Made by a program: the position numbers and the translations under genes. Below, piece by piece: positions 1-8,704 of a stretch of 11,868 bases of DNA. Each line of letters begins with the position of its first letter. Positions within the stretch are counted from its first letter, which is position 1. The stretch is from Ettlia oleoabundans (taxonomy: Eukaryota > Chlorophyta > Chlorophyceae > Chlamydomonadales): NCBI GenBank assembly GCA_019693395.1, contig JAAMXP010002078.1:1-11868 (forward strand). The letters run 5' to 3'. The notes under the pieces were generated by a model that worked only from the letters and a program-made list of their open reading frames with translations, had not been told where the DNA came from and made no database searches.

Positions 1-16
1 CCACCCGCCCACCCAC

Positions 17-1704
17 CTGTACTGAGATGAGGACCTGCAGCACCGTGGAATACTCGGGGGACCAGCTCTCTCCCCGTCCGCCCTGCCAGGTGCCCAGCAG
101 GCTGAGGCAAACCTTGCCTTCCTGGTACAGGTTGGGGTTGAACTGCAGGGAGAAACATGGAAGAAGAAAAGGAAAATGGGGAGAGGTGGTGATGTGAACC
201 AAACAAGGCATCAACAGATGGCACAGAGAAAGGATTGCGTAGTAGATGCATCTAAATGTTTTTTTCACATGCCATTTGGCAGCGCGACGGCCCCTAGCAT
301 AGCCCGTGCCGCCCAGGTGCCGTTCACACCAAGGAGCAAGCCCCCGACGCGCACTACCACCACCAGCTGCAGCGATGTCAGCTGCTGCCATCACACCGAG
401 TGTCTCACCCGCACGCTGCCGCCGCCGGTGGTGCGGATTTGCACCTTGGGGGGCACGCGCGGGTAGTCTGCAGGTGGGTTGGGAGGTGGGAACAGGGTGT
501 TTCAAACGGGTAATGAAACCCTGACAGCCAAACCGGCTGTAACAGGTCTTGAGTCAATCCAGCTGTAACAGGGCTGCATGGCCCAGCGGCCCCCCTACCT
601 AAGGGGAAATAGATATCGAACAGGAAGCAGCCGCCGCAGTAGGGTGTGTTTTCTGGACCTGCAGCAGCAGAACAGCGGAATGGGAGACCAACAAGGAGTC
701 AATCAAGCATAAACGAACAACATGAAGCAGCATGTTGCCTTGATGGGGCAGTGCTGCCAATCGCAGTGAGGGAGCAGTTTCTGAAGTAATACGGGCAGGC
801 ACATTGACCCACCGGTGATGATTGCCTTCCACAGGTTGCTGTTGGCCTCGTCCGCCACCACAAAGACACTGCTGGAGGCGCTGCAACATAAAGGGACAGG
901 CAGATGCATCAGGGGGTGGTGGACGTGGGCTCGGCGGGCTTTGCAGCCGGGCACAAATAGTGTGCTTGCCAATAGAAGTAGCACAAGCTCTAGAAGGAGG
1001 GTGGGGCGGATGCGTGTGAGTAGAGCAGGAGCAGGGTAGGAGTCCAACGGGCACTGCGCAAGGCTGCTGGCTGAGATTTATCAACCTCCAGCAAGGCCAG
1101 CAGCACAAACGTGCAGAAGCGGTTGGGCACAAGGCGGCAAAGTTTGGGGCTAAATTGGCAAGCCGGGTGACAAGCCCTCCACGGGCTGTTTGATGTCTGA
1201 ACATGCCGATAACAGTCCAGCCATGCGGCCCGCCAAGCAAGGCCAGACAACCAACGAGCAACCAGCCAGCGGGTAACCAACTATCCAACCAACCAGCCCA
1301 CCTGATGGGCAGATCGCTCTCGCAAGAGGCCAACTCACGCCCCACCCGCCGAGCCCGCAGCTTTGGCTGCAACGCCTCTGCTCGTCCCGACGCATTGAAG
1401 CTGCACCCACAAGGACAAAGGAACACAGGACAACAAGTTTAATAGGTGGCATGACACGGGCTGCCAATCTTGGGCTCAGAAGGTCACAAACCCCATAGTG
1501 GTTGAAGCAACACTGTTTCAAGCAAGTCCCTTGGGTGGGCCGCTAGCCCAGGTTGCAGCAGCAGTCGTTAATGCCAATGCCAAATTACCAGCTTTTACAT
1601 AGAATCTGATTCCCCTTCCCACCTGTGATTGGTGGCCACCCCTTGCGCAATACGCACGCGGTACTGCGACATGGTCAAGCGGTATGCCTCCTCTTCAGAC
1701 ACCT
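17..1704 (-). other. Catalytic UBC (E2) domain of the BIRC6/UBE2O class, exons 17-22
   Basis: Exons 1623-1704, 1302-1400, 813-880, 599-658, 409-467 and 17-142 give a near-complete UBC domain. Visible landmarks in order are: a pre-domain helix ([20 protein letters not shown]); helix 1 with [23 protein letters not shown]; the [20 protein letters not shown] strand pair; [16 protein letters not shown]; and [19 protein letters not shown] followed by LQVLISVQ. The catalytic Cys is residue 852 (codon 109-107). The usual HPN triad is NPN here, as in BIRC6, UBE2O and plant UBC23/24. The segments ARARR, SSSSVFV, ITGP.DTPY, GG.SVRFNPNLY and GKVCLS match human BIRC6 as I remember it. The last helices of the fold and any C-terminal tail lie beyond position 1. 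Confidence 0.95.
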
Positions 1705-4700
1705 CTGCAGTACAGTGGGACACGTGGAACGGCACACTTGCGGTACACAGGCTGAGACCAGGGAAAGACGTCGCCAGTTTAGGCTCATGGCAGGGCGAGC
1801 AAGAAGCAAAGGGCCAAGGTGTGATTTTGTAGTTTAGCAGGCCTGTCACAAAACTAGGTGTCACGGTGGGGCCACGTCTTGTCAGATTCAAGCTGCCAGG
1901 CAGGAGCAGGCTGCTGCTTGCAGGCTGAAAGCCAGCAGCATGCAGCAGCTGCTGTGCAGGACTAGCGTGTTAGGCCAGCGTGGCTAGGGTTGGAGCATCC
2001 AAGCCATGGATGGCAGCGCTAATGCGCCAATAAGCGCGCGCCCGGGGACCAAAACAGGCGTGCCCGGACCGGTGGCTGGCAGGCACCACATTGCTGCTGG
2101 TAGGTGGTGACATCCCCCCAAACAGCCCAGCACACACGTTTCAACACACAACCCATATACCACCAGACTGACGACAGGCTCCCAGAAAAGGTCGCATACG
2201 ATAGACGCCGGGGGAACCATGGCTGCCTACAGCCCAACTGATCGATTGGTGTACAGAGTATATTCGAGGCTCATTAGAAAGCCCACAGTTGTGTGGGACC
2301 AACCTGCTCCCTCCTTAGCCGTGGACCCCTCCCCTCCATCTGCTCCGCCAGCCGCCGCCGATCCTGCCGCCGCTGTGCCGGCGTCGGCAGAGTCTGCTGC
2401 TGTGGGTGCTGCAGGTGCTGCTGCCGCCACCTTGGTAGCTGCTGCCAGCAGGTGGTTGGCCAGCTCCATTTCCTGTTTGTCCTCCTCTGTATCTCCTGCA
2501 GGTGAGGCTCCTGTAGGTGAAAAACACATATTGGCATTGGTATAAAAATGTTGAGGTTGGAATTAAGGGATGCAATCTAGATTGTTAGTACAACGTTGCA
2601 TGCGAGGCGCACCGTGACTGCTGCCGGCGCCGGCGGCTGCTGTCGCTGCTGCTGCCTGGTTGTACACCCGCATATAGTGGGCCACCTGCGGCAGAACAGC
2701 ACAGCACGGCACAATACATTGCATCTTGCTCGGCACGCTTTACACCTAGAAACTTACTTGTGGGGGGACTTGGTAATGCTCTGATGCCACTACAAGAGAA
2801 CAGCCAACATGGAACCAAAAAACAATCAAACCACGTGGCAAACAACATGGAAGGTTGCAGCGAAGGCAACATTCAGATACAAGTATTATTCCAAACTCGC
2901 CTGTGTCTCCAGCTGAGATAGCGTGTAGGAGATCGTCCTGCTGCTGTCTGTGCTGTGCCAGGTCAGCAACGCTGATGTGTCGGCATCCTCACACAGCGCC
3001 TCCACGCAGCGTAGCAGGGTGTGGTAGTATTTGTGCCTGTGGTGGCACGTGGGGTGGTGGCAGGCTGAACCGAAAGATGCTGAGGACAGGTTGGTACGTC
3101 CTACATATAACTCAATTCGACCCCCTTATGTAGGGGCATGCCCCGCAGCTACCAGCTGGCACTATGCATCCTGAGAGCCATGCAGCCACCGTCGTCCTTC
3201 CTAACACCACTCCTGTGCTTCCATAAAGAGATGCCAACCCAGGTGTTATAACACCCGCGCCCTTGATAAAACCATGTCTAAGCCTTTCACAATGAAACCA
3301 TTCCTAACGCCCCCACCTTGACGCCATGTCTTGGAAGGAGGCTGAGCTGAGTTGGTGGGCTAGGTAGGGCGCCAAGCAGGAGGTCTTGGTAGCGGCGATG
3401 CAGTCGGCTCGATCGCCAGCAGACGCTGCAGGGCAGACAGTGGTGGGATTCATCCTAGTGGGTGATGTTATCCAGCTTGAATAGACATTTGAGGATTGAA
3501 AGGTGGGAATAGAGGGTGCAGAGTGCATTGGGTACAGAAATATACCAGCGCAGGGGTTCCTGACGCAAGGAGGTCAAGTGCTAGCAGCAAGCTGGCAACA
3601 GCAGTGGTGAAGTGCCTGCCTGCCGCTGGGCTTTTGCTAGGGTTTCCTGGCAAAAGGTTATTGCAAACCCAATGCTTCATTTGAACACGATGCCTGCATG
3701 CAGCAGTACGAGCTGCAATACGGACGGGACGTACCGCTGGATGACAGGGTGGCGGTCAGCTCCCGTGCCAGCTCCTCAAGGACGTCTGCCAGCTCACGGT
3801 CGCGTGCTGCCTGTGGGGAAGCCGCGGCGGGGGAAGAAAGAACACACATGAGGGGAAGCCCTAGAGGAAAAAGAAACACATGAGGTTTCCGCTGCCACAA
3901 AGTTCCGTCAGCAACAACTGGGAAGGATTTAATGATGGGTGCAGGCATTGAGTTGTGTTTGCGTCATGGCAAACACATTGTATTTCACGCTATGTCTTCC
4001 CAGTGTGTTTAGGTGCAAGTCGTTCGTCGATGCGGCACAGCACACGCGCCCCAGCTTGCCTGCACTGCCTCAGACCTCCGCGCATCCCACACAGGGCCTC
4101 CGCTGTCAGCCCTGCACTTGCACCGTATGCAGTCAAACCAAAGTTCTGACGCAGAGTTTTCTTTTGTGCAACGGGTATAGCCGTCATCGATGGGTTTGTT
4201 GATACGAGTGCCAGCATCCAGCTGCCAACGCACCAACGCTGTTGCCCGATGTAGGCAGCTTGCAAATAGTCTGCAATTAGGTGGCTGTTAAAGCAGCCTT
4301 ATAAACAGCTGATTCTAAAGGGCCGTCAGATGTCGCACCTGTACCCATACCCCACGCCCGCCTTCCACGCCACTGGTCCTGGGGCAGATTTTTGTTTCTT
4401 AGCCGGCTGCTGCTGCTGCTGCTGGATGGGGCTGCTTTTCTGCTGAGCCACTTGTGCCTGTCTCTTCCTGCAGCGAACCAGCCGTAGGCAGGCAGGCAGC
4501 CAGGAACGCAGAAAGATAGGCAAGGACCAGGCAAACAGGCATGCAGGGTGGCAGGCAGGAGGGGTGGGGTTTAGGCAGGCAGTACGGCAAGGTGGCACGC
4601 AGGGTGGCAGGAAGGAGGGGCGGATAGGCAGGCAGGCGGTTTGGCGGTTAGGTAGGCACGCACGCAGGCTGGAAGAAATGCAAGCCACAACACAGGATGT

Positions 4701-7700
4701 AAACAAGCCCCCATCCTGCCAGTGGCAGATACCATGTCAGCGCAGGCTGTACCTCACCTGTACATCTCCCGGTATTGCTCCATGCTCTCTGCTGCCGCCG
4801 CCATCCCTGTCAGGGACTCCAGCTTGGCAAGAAGCACCTGCTTCGGGAGGCACGCATCCGACCAGCAAAGCACACAGCAGATATCAAATCACGTTGCCCA
4901 GCAGCAACTGCTTTGGAGGGACCAGAATCCACGTGGGGCAACAGTCACTCATGCAAAGCACACATCAACAATACAGAAGGCACAGAAACCGGAAGAGGCA
5001 CAATAGCACTTCAAAAGAAAATTACAAGTAGAAGCCCCATGACAGCAATTGTGCAGAAATTGAGGCTGCCCAGGAGGGCTGACCACCCACCTCCACAGGC
5101 AGATAGGCGTACAGGCTGCTGTTGCGGGCAGATTCAAAGTTTACGCGTGCATGCTCCTGCAGTGAGAGTAATGGGGACTACCTATCTGTCGTGCGGCTAA
5201 CGCCAGTAGGACAGACGGGTGCAGAACGGGGCTGGGAAGGGCAACATGGAAACAGATCGACAACCGTACAGTAACATACAGTAAACAATAGCCCCAAACG
5301 TGGTTGTTTATACGCAGCACGCAGCACCCAGCACCCACTTCCAGGAATGACTTGAGCAGCAGCAGCGCATCGCGGGCACTGCGGGTGGGATCCCAGCCCT
5401 TGAGGGAGAAGAGCGGGTGGGAAGTGACGGCACTGCAATGGGGCGTAGGTTTGGTGTGTGGGAAGAGTTGTTGCATTGGTTGTGGGTGGGATTGCAGCCT
5501 TTGAGGGAGAACAGCGGGTGGGAGGTTACGTCACTGCAGTGGGACGCATGGTGCGGGTAGTGGGTGTCACATAGGATTTATGAATGGTTGGATGGTTGGG
5601 ATGCCAGGTGGAGGAGACCTGAGGCACGCAGGCAGGTCAGCAAACCAGCGCAAGTCAGGTAGCACTGCGCAAAAGTACGTGGCTTGAAGCTAAGCAGTGG
5701 GGATATAGCGCCAGGGTACGAACGTTTGGCCAGCCAGGCAAGGCACACCCAAAGGGCTATGAGCCAAACACTTCCCGCACTTCAGAATGGGTCCCTGGAA
5801 GCGCGGGCTGACCAGCTGTATGGAGGGCGGGTAGAAGGGGTGCAGCGGGCGCTTGAACACAAGGTTGAGCTGCACAGAACTGGAGCCAAACCGACGCCCA
5901 GCTTGCTGCATGTCCTGCGGGGCGCAAGCAGGGTGCGCGCAGGAGCAGGCCGTGGCAGCAGTATAATTACGCTACGATTTGCATAACAAAGAATATGTGC
6001 TGATGCGTTAGGAGTGTGCACTGAGTGATGCTTCGTCCTGCAGCTTGACTGTTGCAAGCAGACATGCAAGCAAGCAGTCAAGCACGCAAGCGAGGGACAG
6101 AGCACTATGCAAACGGGGCATACTGGCGGCAGCAATGGCCATAACGCAGCAATGTGGAAGGCTGCGAGAGGCAGCAGTGCACAACGTGGCAGGCTGCACC
6201 TGTGCAAGCGGCGAGGCAGGGTCAAAGCCCCCCAGGGTGACGTGCCAGCGGTACAGACCATCTGGTTCATCTGATGCTTCTGCCATCTGCAATTTAAGGG
6301 ACAGCGGGAACACAACAACGGTTCAACACAATACAACAGGCAAAACTAAAAGCAACAAGCAACAAGTGCATCTGGATGTGCCTCAGGCATGCAGATAGGA
6401 AACCTATCAATATGGGAAACTGCAGGCCAGGCAAAACGAGTGCGCAGTCTCTGCAATGCACACAATGAAGAAGGACCATCTCTCTGCCTTTCCTTCTGAG
6501 ACAGTTGCTGATGGAGCCAGTTATATTCTACCCAAATCACCCACCAGGTTGAAGTCCTGCGCCTTGAACACCTCCTCAAGCTCGTTCATCAGGCGGCGGA
6601 AAGCAGCACGGCTGTCAAAGATCTGCATTTGGTGGACAGGAGCATGGTGCAGAACAGACACAAGGCAATCAGATAGGCAGTTGGATAATAGGCACATCAG
6701 AATTGGGCAGGGGATACCTGAAGGCATGGGTATGAGCTGCAGGCTGGGAGGTAACCAATGGGCTGCCGGCATGCTTGCAGACCTCCTGTCAGCCCTGCTG
6801 GTCGCCTGCTGAGAAGCCCGCTGCACACTGCACACCGGAATGCTGCCAAAACTCGCATACGGCGCGCAGGGTTGACTACCACAGCGAGCACGCACACGCC
6901 CCACCTGCCACTGCTGCAGTGTAAAGTGCTGGGTGCTGCAGTGTATCACACGCCACAACTGCCACTGATACATGTGCATCCAGTGCCGAATGCTGGCATC
7001 CCAAGCAAGCTACAGCTGCCACCACTGCAGTACCCCTGTGCTGGGTGCTGCAGTGCATAACAGGACGCACCTGCCGCTGCTGCAGTGCGTCCAAGTCGCT
7101 TTTAGAGGTCTCACACTCATACTGCTCCCTTTCCTCTATGGCTCGCTCTATCTTCTCCACCCTGCAAAGCAAGGGTTGCAGAGGCAGTATTTAGGGGGGA
7201 AGGTAGGTGGAACCTGAGGACAGCGTAAAAGTGTGATCTACAAACCGAGAGATGTGAACCTGCACATATGTTGTTTTTATTAAAGGTGGCATCAGCAGCA
7301 AAAAGATCTGCATGTGTTGCATAAACAACCTAGGAAAGCCACTTGAGACCTCACTGCATAGGTGGGTGCTCACCCCGGTGCTTTCAGCAAGAAGTGAATC
7401 GGGTGCATCTAGCCCACAGTGTCTCCCATGACACATAGCACTCTCTGGCTGCAACCCAGCCAGCAATTGGACAACGACCAGTTTGAGCTACTCACTTGAC
7501 CAGCCGCTTTGACCACTCGCGAAGCACCTCATCTTCTTCAGTATCCCCATCATCATCGCTTGCAACACTGTCGGCCTCTGCCATCTCCTCATCACTAACG
7601 CCACCTGCACAGGGCCGGGCGCAATATATCAGCCGTTTACATATGGGTTTGCAAAATGGGCTGCCCTCCCGCCTGGTTGTGGAAGCACCCCTTAGTATGG

Positions 7701-8459
7701 CTGCGCTGCCAAGAATGGTGCATTGAATTCTTGCGGTACGACGGCTGACTTGCCAATCAGGTAAACGCCAGCAGCCGCAGCAGCAGTCACATACATCTCT
7801 GCAGCGCACCCACCCTCCTCCTCAGCCTCCGCCACCCAGTCTAGGTCGACAGCGACGCAGCGCCCTGCGGCTGCCACTGCCTTGGCGAGCGTGGCCTTGC
7901 CCGCTAGCTTGCCGTTGGCCTTGGCCAGCCCTTGCACCGCGTCGCTGGAGCATGCCAGGGTCGCCTCAGCGTCTTCGCTGAAAGTTGCAGTGAAGTCATG
8001 TGAGCCGTCCTCCGTGTTGACAGTGAAAGTGGCAGTGCACCCAGTGACGGAGATCAGAGACAAGCTCTCGTCCTCCAAAGACGAACGCAAGTCTTCGATC
8101 GCCGCAGCGCTGGATTGAAGCGCAGTCTCGAGAGACCCCATGCTGTCGGCACGCTTGTCAACGATCACAATGCGTTGGCATGCGACAAAATGCCCGTAAG
8201 CAGCGTCGATGTGGCACCTCCTATCCCATGCCACCAGGGCGCCCGCCAGCAGAGCGTTAGGGTGCCTCTCATCTGGCAGCCGGTAGCATCGTGTTCCTTC
8301 CAGCTCTAGTGGCTGCACCGTTGACCCAGTGATGCACTCATCTTTTCCACAATACACTCCAGGTGTGGGCACTAACAATGGCATGCTGCAGCACGACCAC
8401 CCCTTGGTGGCTGCTGGCCTTCCTGTTTCACTCCCGTGCACGCCGCAAGCACCATCCAT
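17..8459 (-). CDS. BIRC6-type E2 ubiquitin-conjugating enzyme with two UBC folds (partial, 22 exons, C-terminus outside the window)
   Basis: Likely transfers ubiquitin from an E1 to substrates, possibly as an E2/E3 hybrid like animal BIRC6. Exons in order of transcription: 7814-8459, 7496-7604, 7071-7161, 6545-6622, 6200-6286, 5781-5914, 5339-5432, 5091-5156, 4758-4837, 4339-4467, 4060-4111, 3735-3810, 3317-3425, 2901-3036, 2613-2685, 2304-2495, 1623-1704, 1302-1400, 813-880, 599-658, 409-467, 17-142. They sum to 2646 nt, 882 codons, with every junction phase-consistent, which is strong support for the model. The start ATG at 8459 has a good context (CCACCATGG). Order of parts: unknown N-terminal region (1-215), acidic and coiled linker (216-282), UBE2Q-like E2 fold (283-435), BIRC6-like helical middle (436-744), catalytic UBC (about 757 onward). 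The donor after residue 882 (GTGGGT at 16-11) shows that it continues to the left. Weakest points are the ends of exons 1, 6, 11 and 16. Animal BIRC6 is near 4,900 residues with a BIR domain; this protein is much shorter and shows no BIR. Confidence 0.85.
1240..1300 (+). repeat. CCAACCAGC-type low-complexity tract in intron 18
   Basis: Degenerate CCAACCAACC/AGCAACCAGCC units fill the end of the 421-bp intron 881-1301 next to the donor of exon 1302-1400. The rest of that intron shows only chance open frames. Confidence 0.5.
1705..2303 (-). other. Long intron 16 (599 bp), no exon recognised
   Basis: This is the longest intron in the model, between phase-1 ends at 2304 and 1704. Open frames inside it do not resemble the BIRC6 family and are not flanked by phase-matching splice sites. 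It could hide a short lineage-specific exon. A CAGCAG/CTGCTG-rich patch lies near 1900-1965. Confidence 0.5.
4407..4424 (-). repeat. (CAG)6 tract coding for six glutamines
   Basis: Six CTG units on the plus strand lie within exon 4339-4467 and encode Gln residues between SSPI and PAKKQK. The location in a polar linker just before the Gly-Tyr-Gly segment suggests a length-variable, disordered stretch. Confidence 0.9.
4485..4680 (+). repeat. GGCA/GCAGG low-complexity tract in intron 9
   Basis: Most of the intron 4468-4757 is a degenerate purine-rich tract of GGCAGGCAGG, GGTGGCA and GGTAGGCA units on the plus strand, hence CTGCC-rich and pyrimidine-rich in the transcribed sense. It fills the space next to the acceptor of exon 4339-4467. 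No coding signal is seen in it. Confidence 0.7.
5482..5551 (-). repeat. Partial duplicate of exon 7 start with its acceptor (pseudo-exon)
   Basis: Positions 5482-5551 repeat 5381-5450 at an offset of 101 bases, with 57 of 70 positions identical by eye. The source includes the acceptor and the first ~52 nt of exon 5339-5432. The copy keeps a CTGCAG acceptor (first copied exon base 5533) and an open frame that reads [16 protein letters not shown] against [16 protein letters not shown]. It then diverges, and no GT donor follows before the true acceptor. Confidence 0.85.
6050..6096 (+). repeat. GCAAGCA low-complexity tract in intron 5
   Basis: Repeated GCAAGCAGACA, GCAAGCAAGCAGTCAAGCA and GCAAGCG units. 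It lies within the intron 5915-6199, where I see no other feature. Confidence 0.5.
6902..7095 (-). repeat. Intronic repeat cluster containing a copy of the exon 3 donor junction
   Basis: A unit CACCTGCC(A/G)CTGCTGCAGTG occurs at 6902 and 7068, with a degenerate copy near 6954, and a unit GTGCTGGGTGCTGCAGTG occurs exactly at 6926 and 7038. The copy at 7068 includes the 3' end of exon 7071-7161 and its donor. The copy at 6902 therefore carries a look-alike junction (GTGGCAG/GTGGGG on the minus strand) inside the intron. Confidence 0.75.
7071..7604 (-). other. Acidic and coiled-coil linker, exons 2-3
   Basis: Exon 7496-7604 encodes an acidic stretch ([20 protein letters not shown], then [15 protein letters not shown]) ending at a consensus donor GTGAGT. 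Exon 7071-7161 encodes a charged helix ([17 protein letters not shown], ending LDALQQRQ) that is a likely coiled coil leading into the first E2 fold. Phases are 1 and 2 at the two junctions and agree on both sides. Such acidic linkers are usually disordered. An in-frame ATG inside the first exon (MAEADS) could serve as a start if the upstream 255-codon reading frame proved to be a separate gene. Confidence 0.7.
7814..8459 (-). other. N-terminal exon of the E2 gene, unknown region with BRCT-like tail
   Basis: This is by far the longest exon (646 bp) in a gene whose other exons average about 95 bp. The reading frame stays open from the ATG at 8459 to a TAA at 7692-7694. I placed the donor at 7813 (GAGG/GTGGGT), which gives phase 1 and joins [12 protein letters not shown] donor at 7753 (exon end 7754, GCAAGT) is in the same phase and would add 20 residues ([19 protein letters not shown] within them). 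Residues about 195-225 read [19 protein letters not shown], then an acidic turn and, in the longer form, EMYV; this resembles the last helix, Trp and Tyr of BRCT domains, but the rest of a BRCT is not clear. Two Cys-rich spots (WSCCSMP, YCGKDEC) lie near the N-terminus. I do not recognise the family. Confidence 0.6.
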
Positions 8460-8704
8460 GGTGGAAATTGTACATGTGGGATTTTGATTGATACGGAGTA
8501 AGGAAAGAATGAATAGAAACGATGTTTTTTACGAAACAAATTGGCTTGTGCAAGCGCAGGGAGAAAAAGGCGTGTGAACATAATGCTGATTCACACGACA
8601 TAGTGACCGGGACTCATTTGAATATTGATTTCTTGCAAAATTTCTTCACAGATATTATACACTCTTGACCTCAAGATCATCTTATAGACACTGCACCATC
8701 GACC
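8460..8704 (-). promoter_or_regulatory. Short spacer: 3' end of the unknown gene and promoter/5' leader of the E2 gene
   Basis: These 245 bases are more AT-rich than their surroundings and contain no convincing exon. They must hold both the 3' untranslated region of the upstream minus-strand gene and the promoter of the E2 gene. A TATA-like GTATAATATC on the minus strand (8660-8651) is about 190 bases before the ATG at 8459. No TGTAA polyadenylation signal of the Chlamydomonas type was found on the minus strand. Confidence 0.4.

Larger units (their letters stand above)
2304..5156 (-). other. BIRC6-like helical middle region with Gly-Tyr-Gly / Trp-Asp signature, exons 8-16
   Basis: Exons 5091-5156, 4758-4837, 4339-4467, 4060-4111, 3735-3810, 3317-3425, 2901-3036, 2613-2685 and 2304-2495. 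Features in order: end of the first E2 fold ([18 protein letters not shown]), a helical segment, a six-Gln tract, KAGVGYGYR then [11 protein letters not shown], a helix ([15 protein letters not shown]), [48 protein letters not shown], and an Ala-rich acidic linker. Human BIRC6, from memory, has KGTGFG...GWD, then SCL.P....YL, then VLDMA...PLYRALLELLRA, then a helix with KTCVDTY, in the same order just before its UBC domain. This ordered match is my main reason for calling a BIRC6 relative rather than a generic E2. The end of exon 16 (2304, donor GTTGGT) was chosen by phase; an earlier end or a hidden exon in the long intron 1705-2303 is possible. Confidence 0.75.
5091..6622 (-). other. UBE2Q-like E2 fold lacking an evident catalytic Cys, exons 4-8
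   Basis: Exons 6545-6622, 6200-6286, 5781-5914, 5339-5432 and 5091-5156, residues about 283-435. The first helix ([19 protein letters not shown]) is followed by [51 protein letters not shown], then [12 protein letters not shown] and a helix ([20 protein letters not shown]). This copies the order of a UBC domain of UBE2Q type (LYDWNVKL.., F.FPFDPPFVRVVSP, C..LL...GW, ...KARVQF, recalled from human UBE2Q). The active-site segment is short: between GPIL and GWDP there is no Cys in the preferred splice form. I infer a degenerate, UEV-like E2 that may bind ubiquitin or a partner. A donor 9 nt further on (exon end 5772 instead of 5781) would add Lys-Cys-Gly. Confidence 0.75.

Noticed and set aside
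536..572. Direct repeat GCTGTAACAGG at 536 and 562
   Set aside because: Only 11 bases, in an intron, with no further structure.
599..1426. 275-codon open frame on the minus strand
   Set aside because: It overlaps two real exons (1302-1400 and part of the UBC region) but most of it is intron, including a stretch in the wrong frame for exon 813-880. The UBC exons and their phases explain the region.
3133..3144. 12-bp palindrome GGGGCATGCCCC in an intron
   Set aside because: Short enough to occur by chance in a GC-rich window; no partner elements seen.
5782..6336. 184-codon minus-strand open frame
   Set aside because: It runs through intron 5915-6199 in the wrong frame relative to exons 6200-6286 and 5781-5914, which carry the E2-like sequence.
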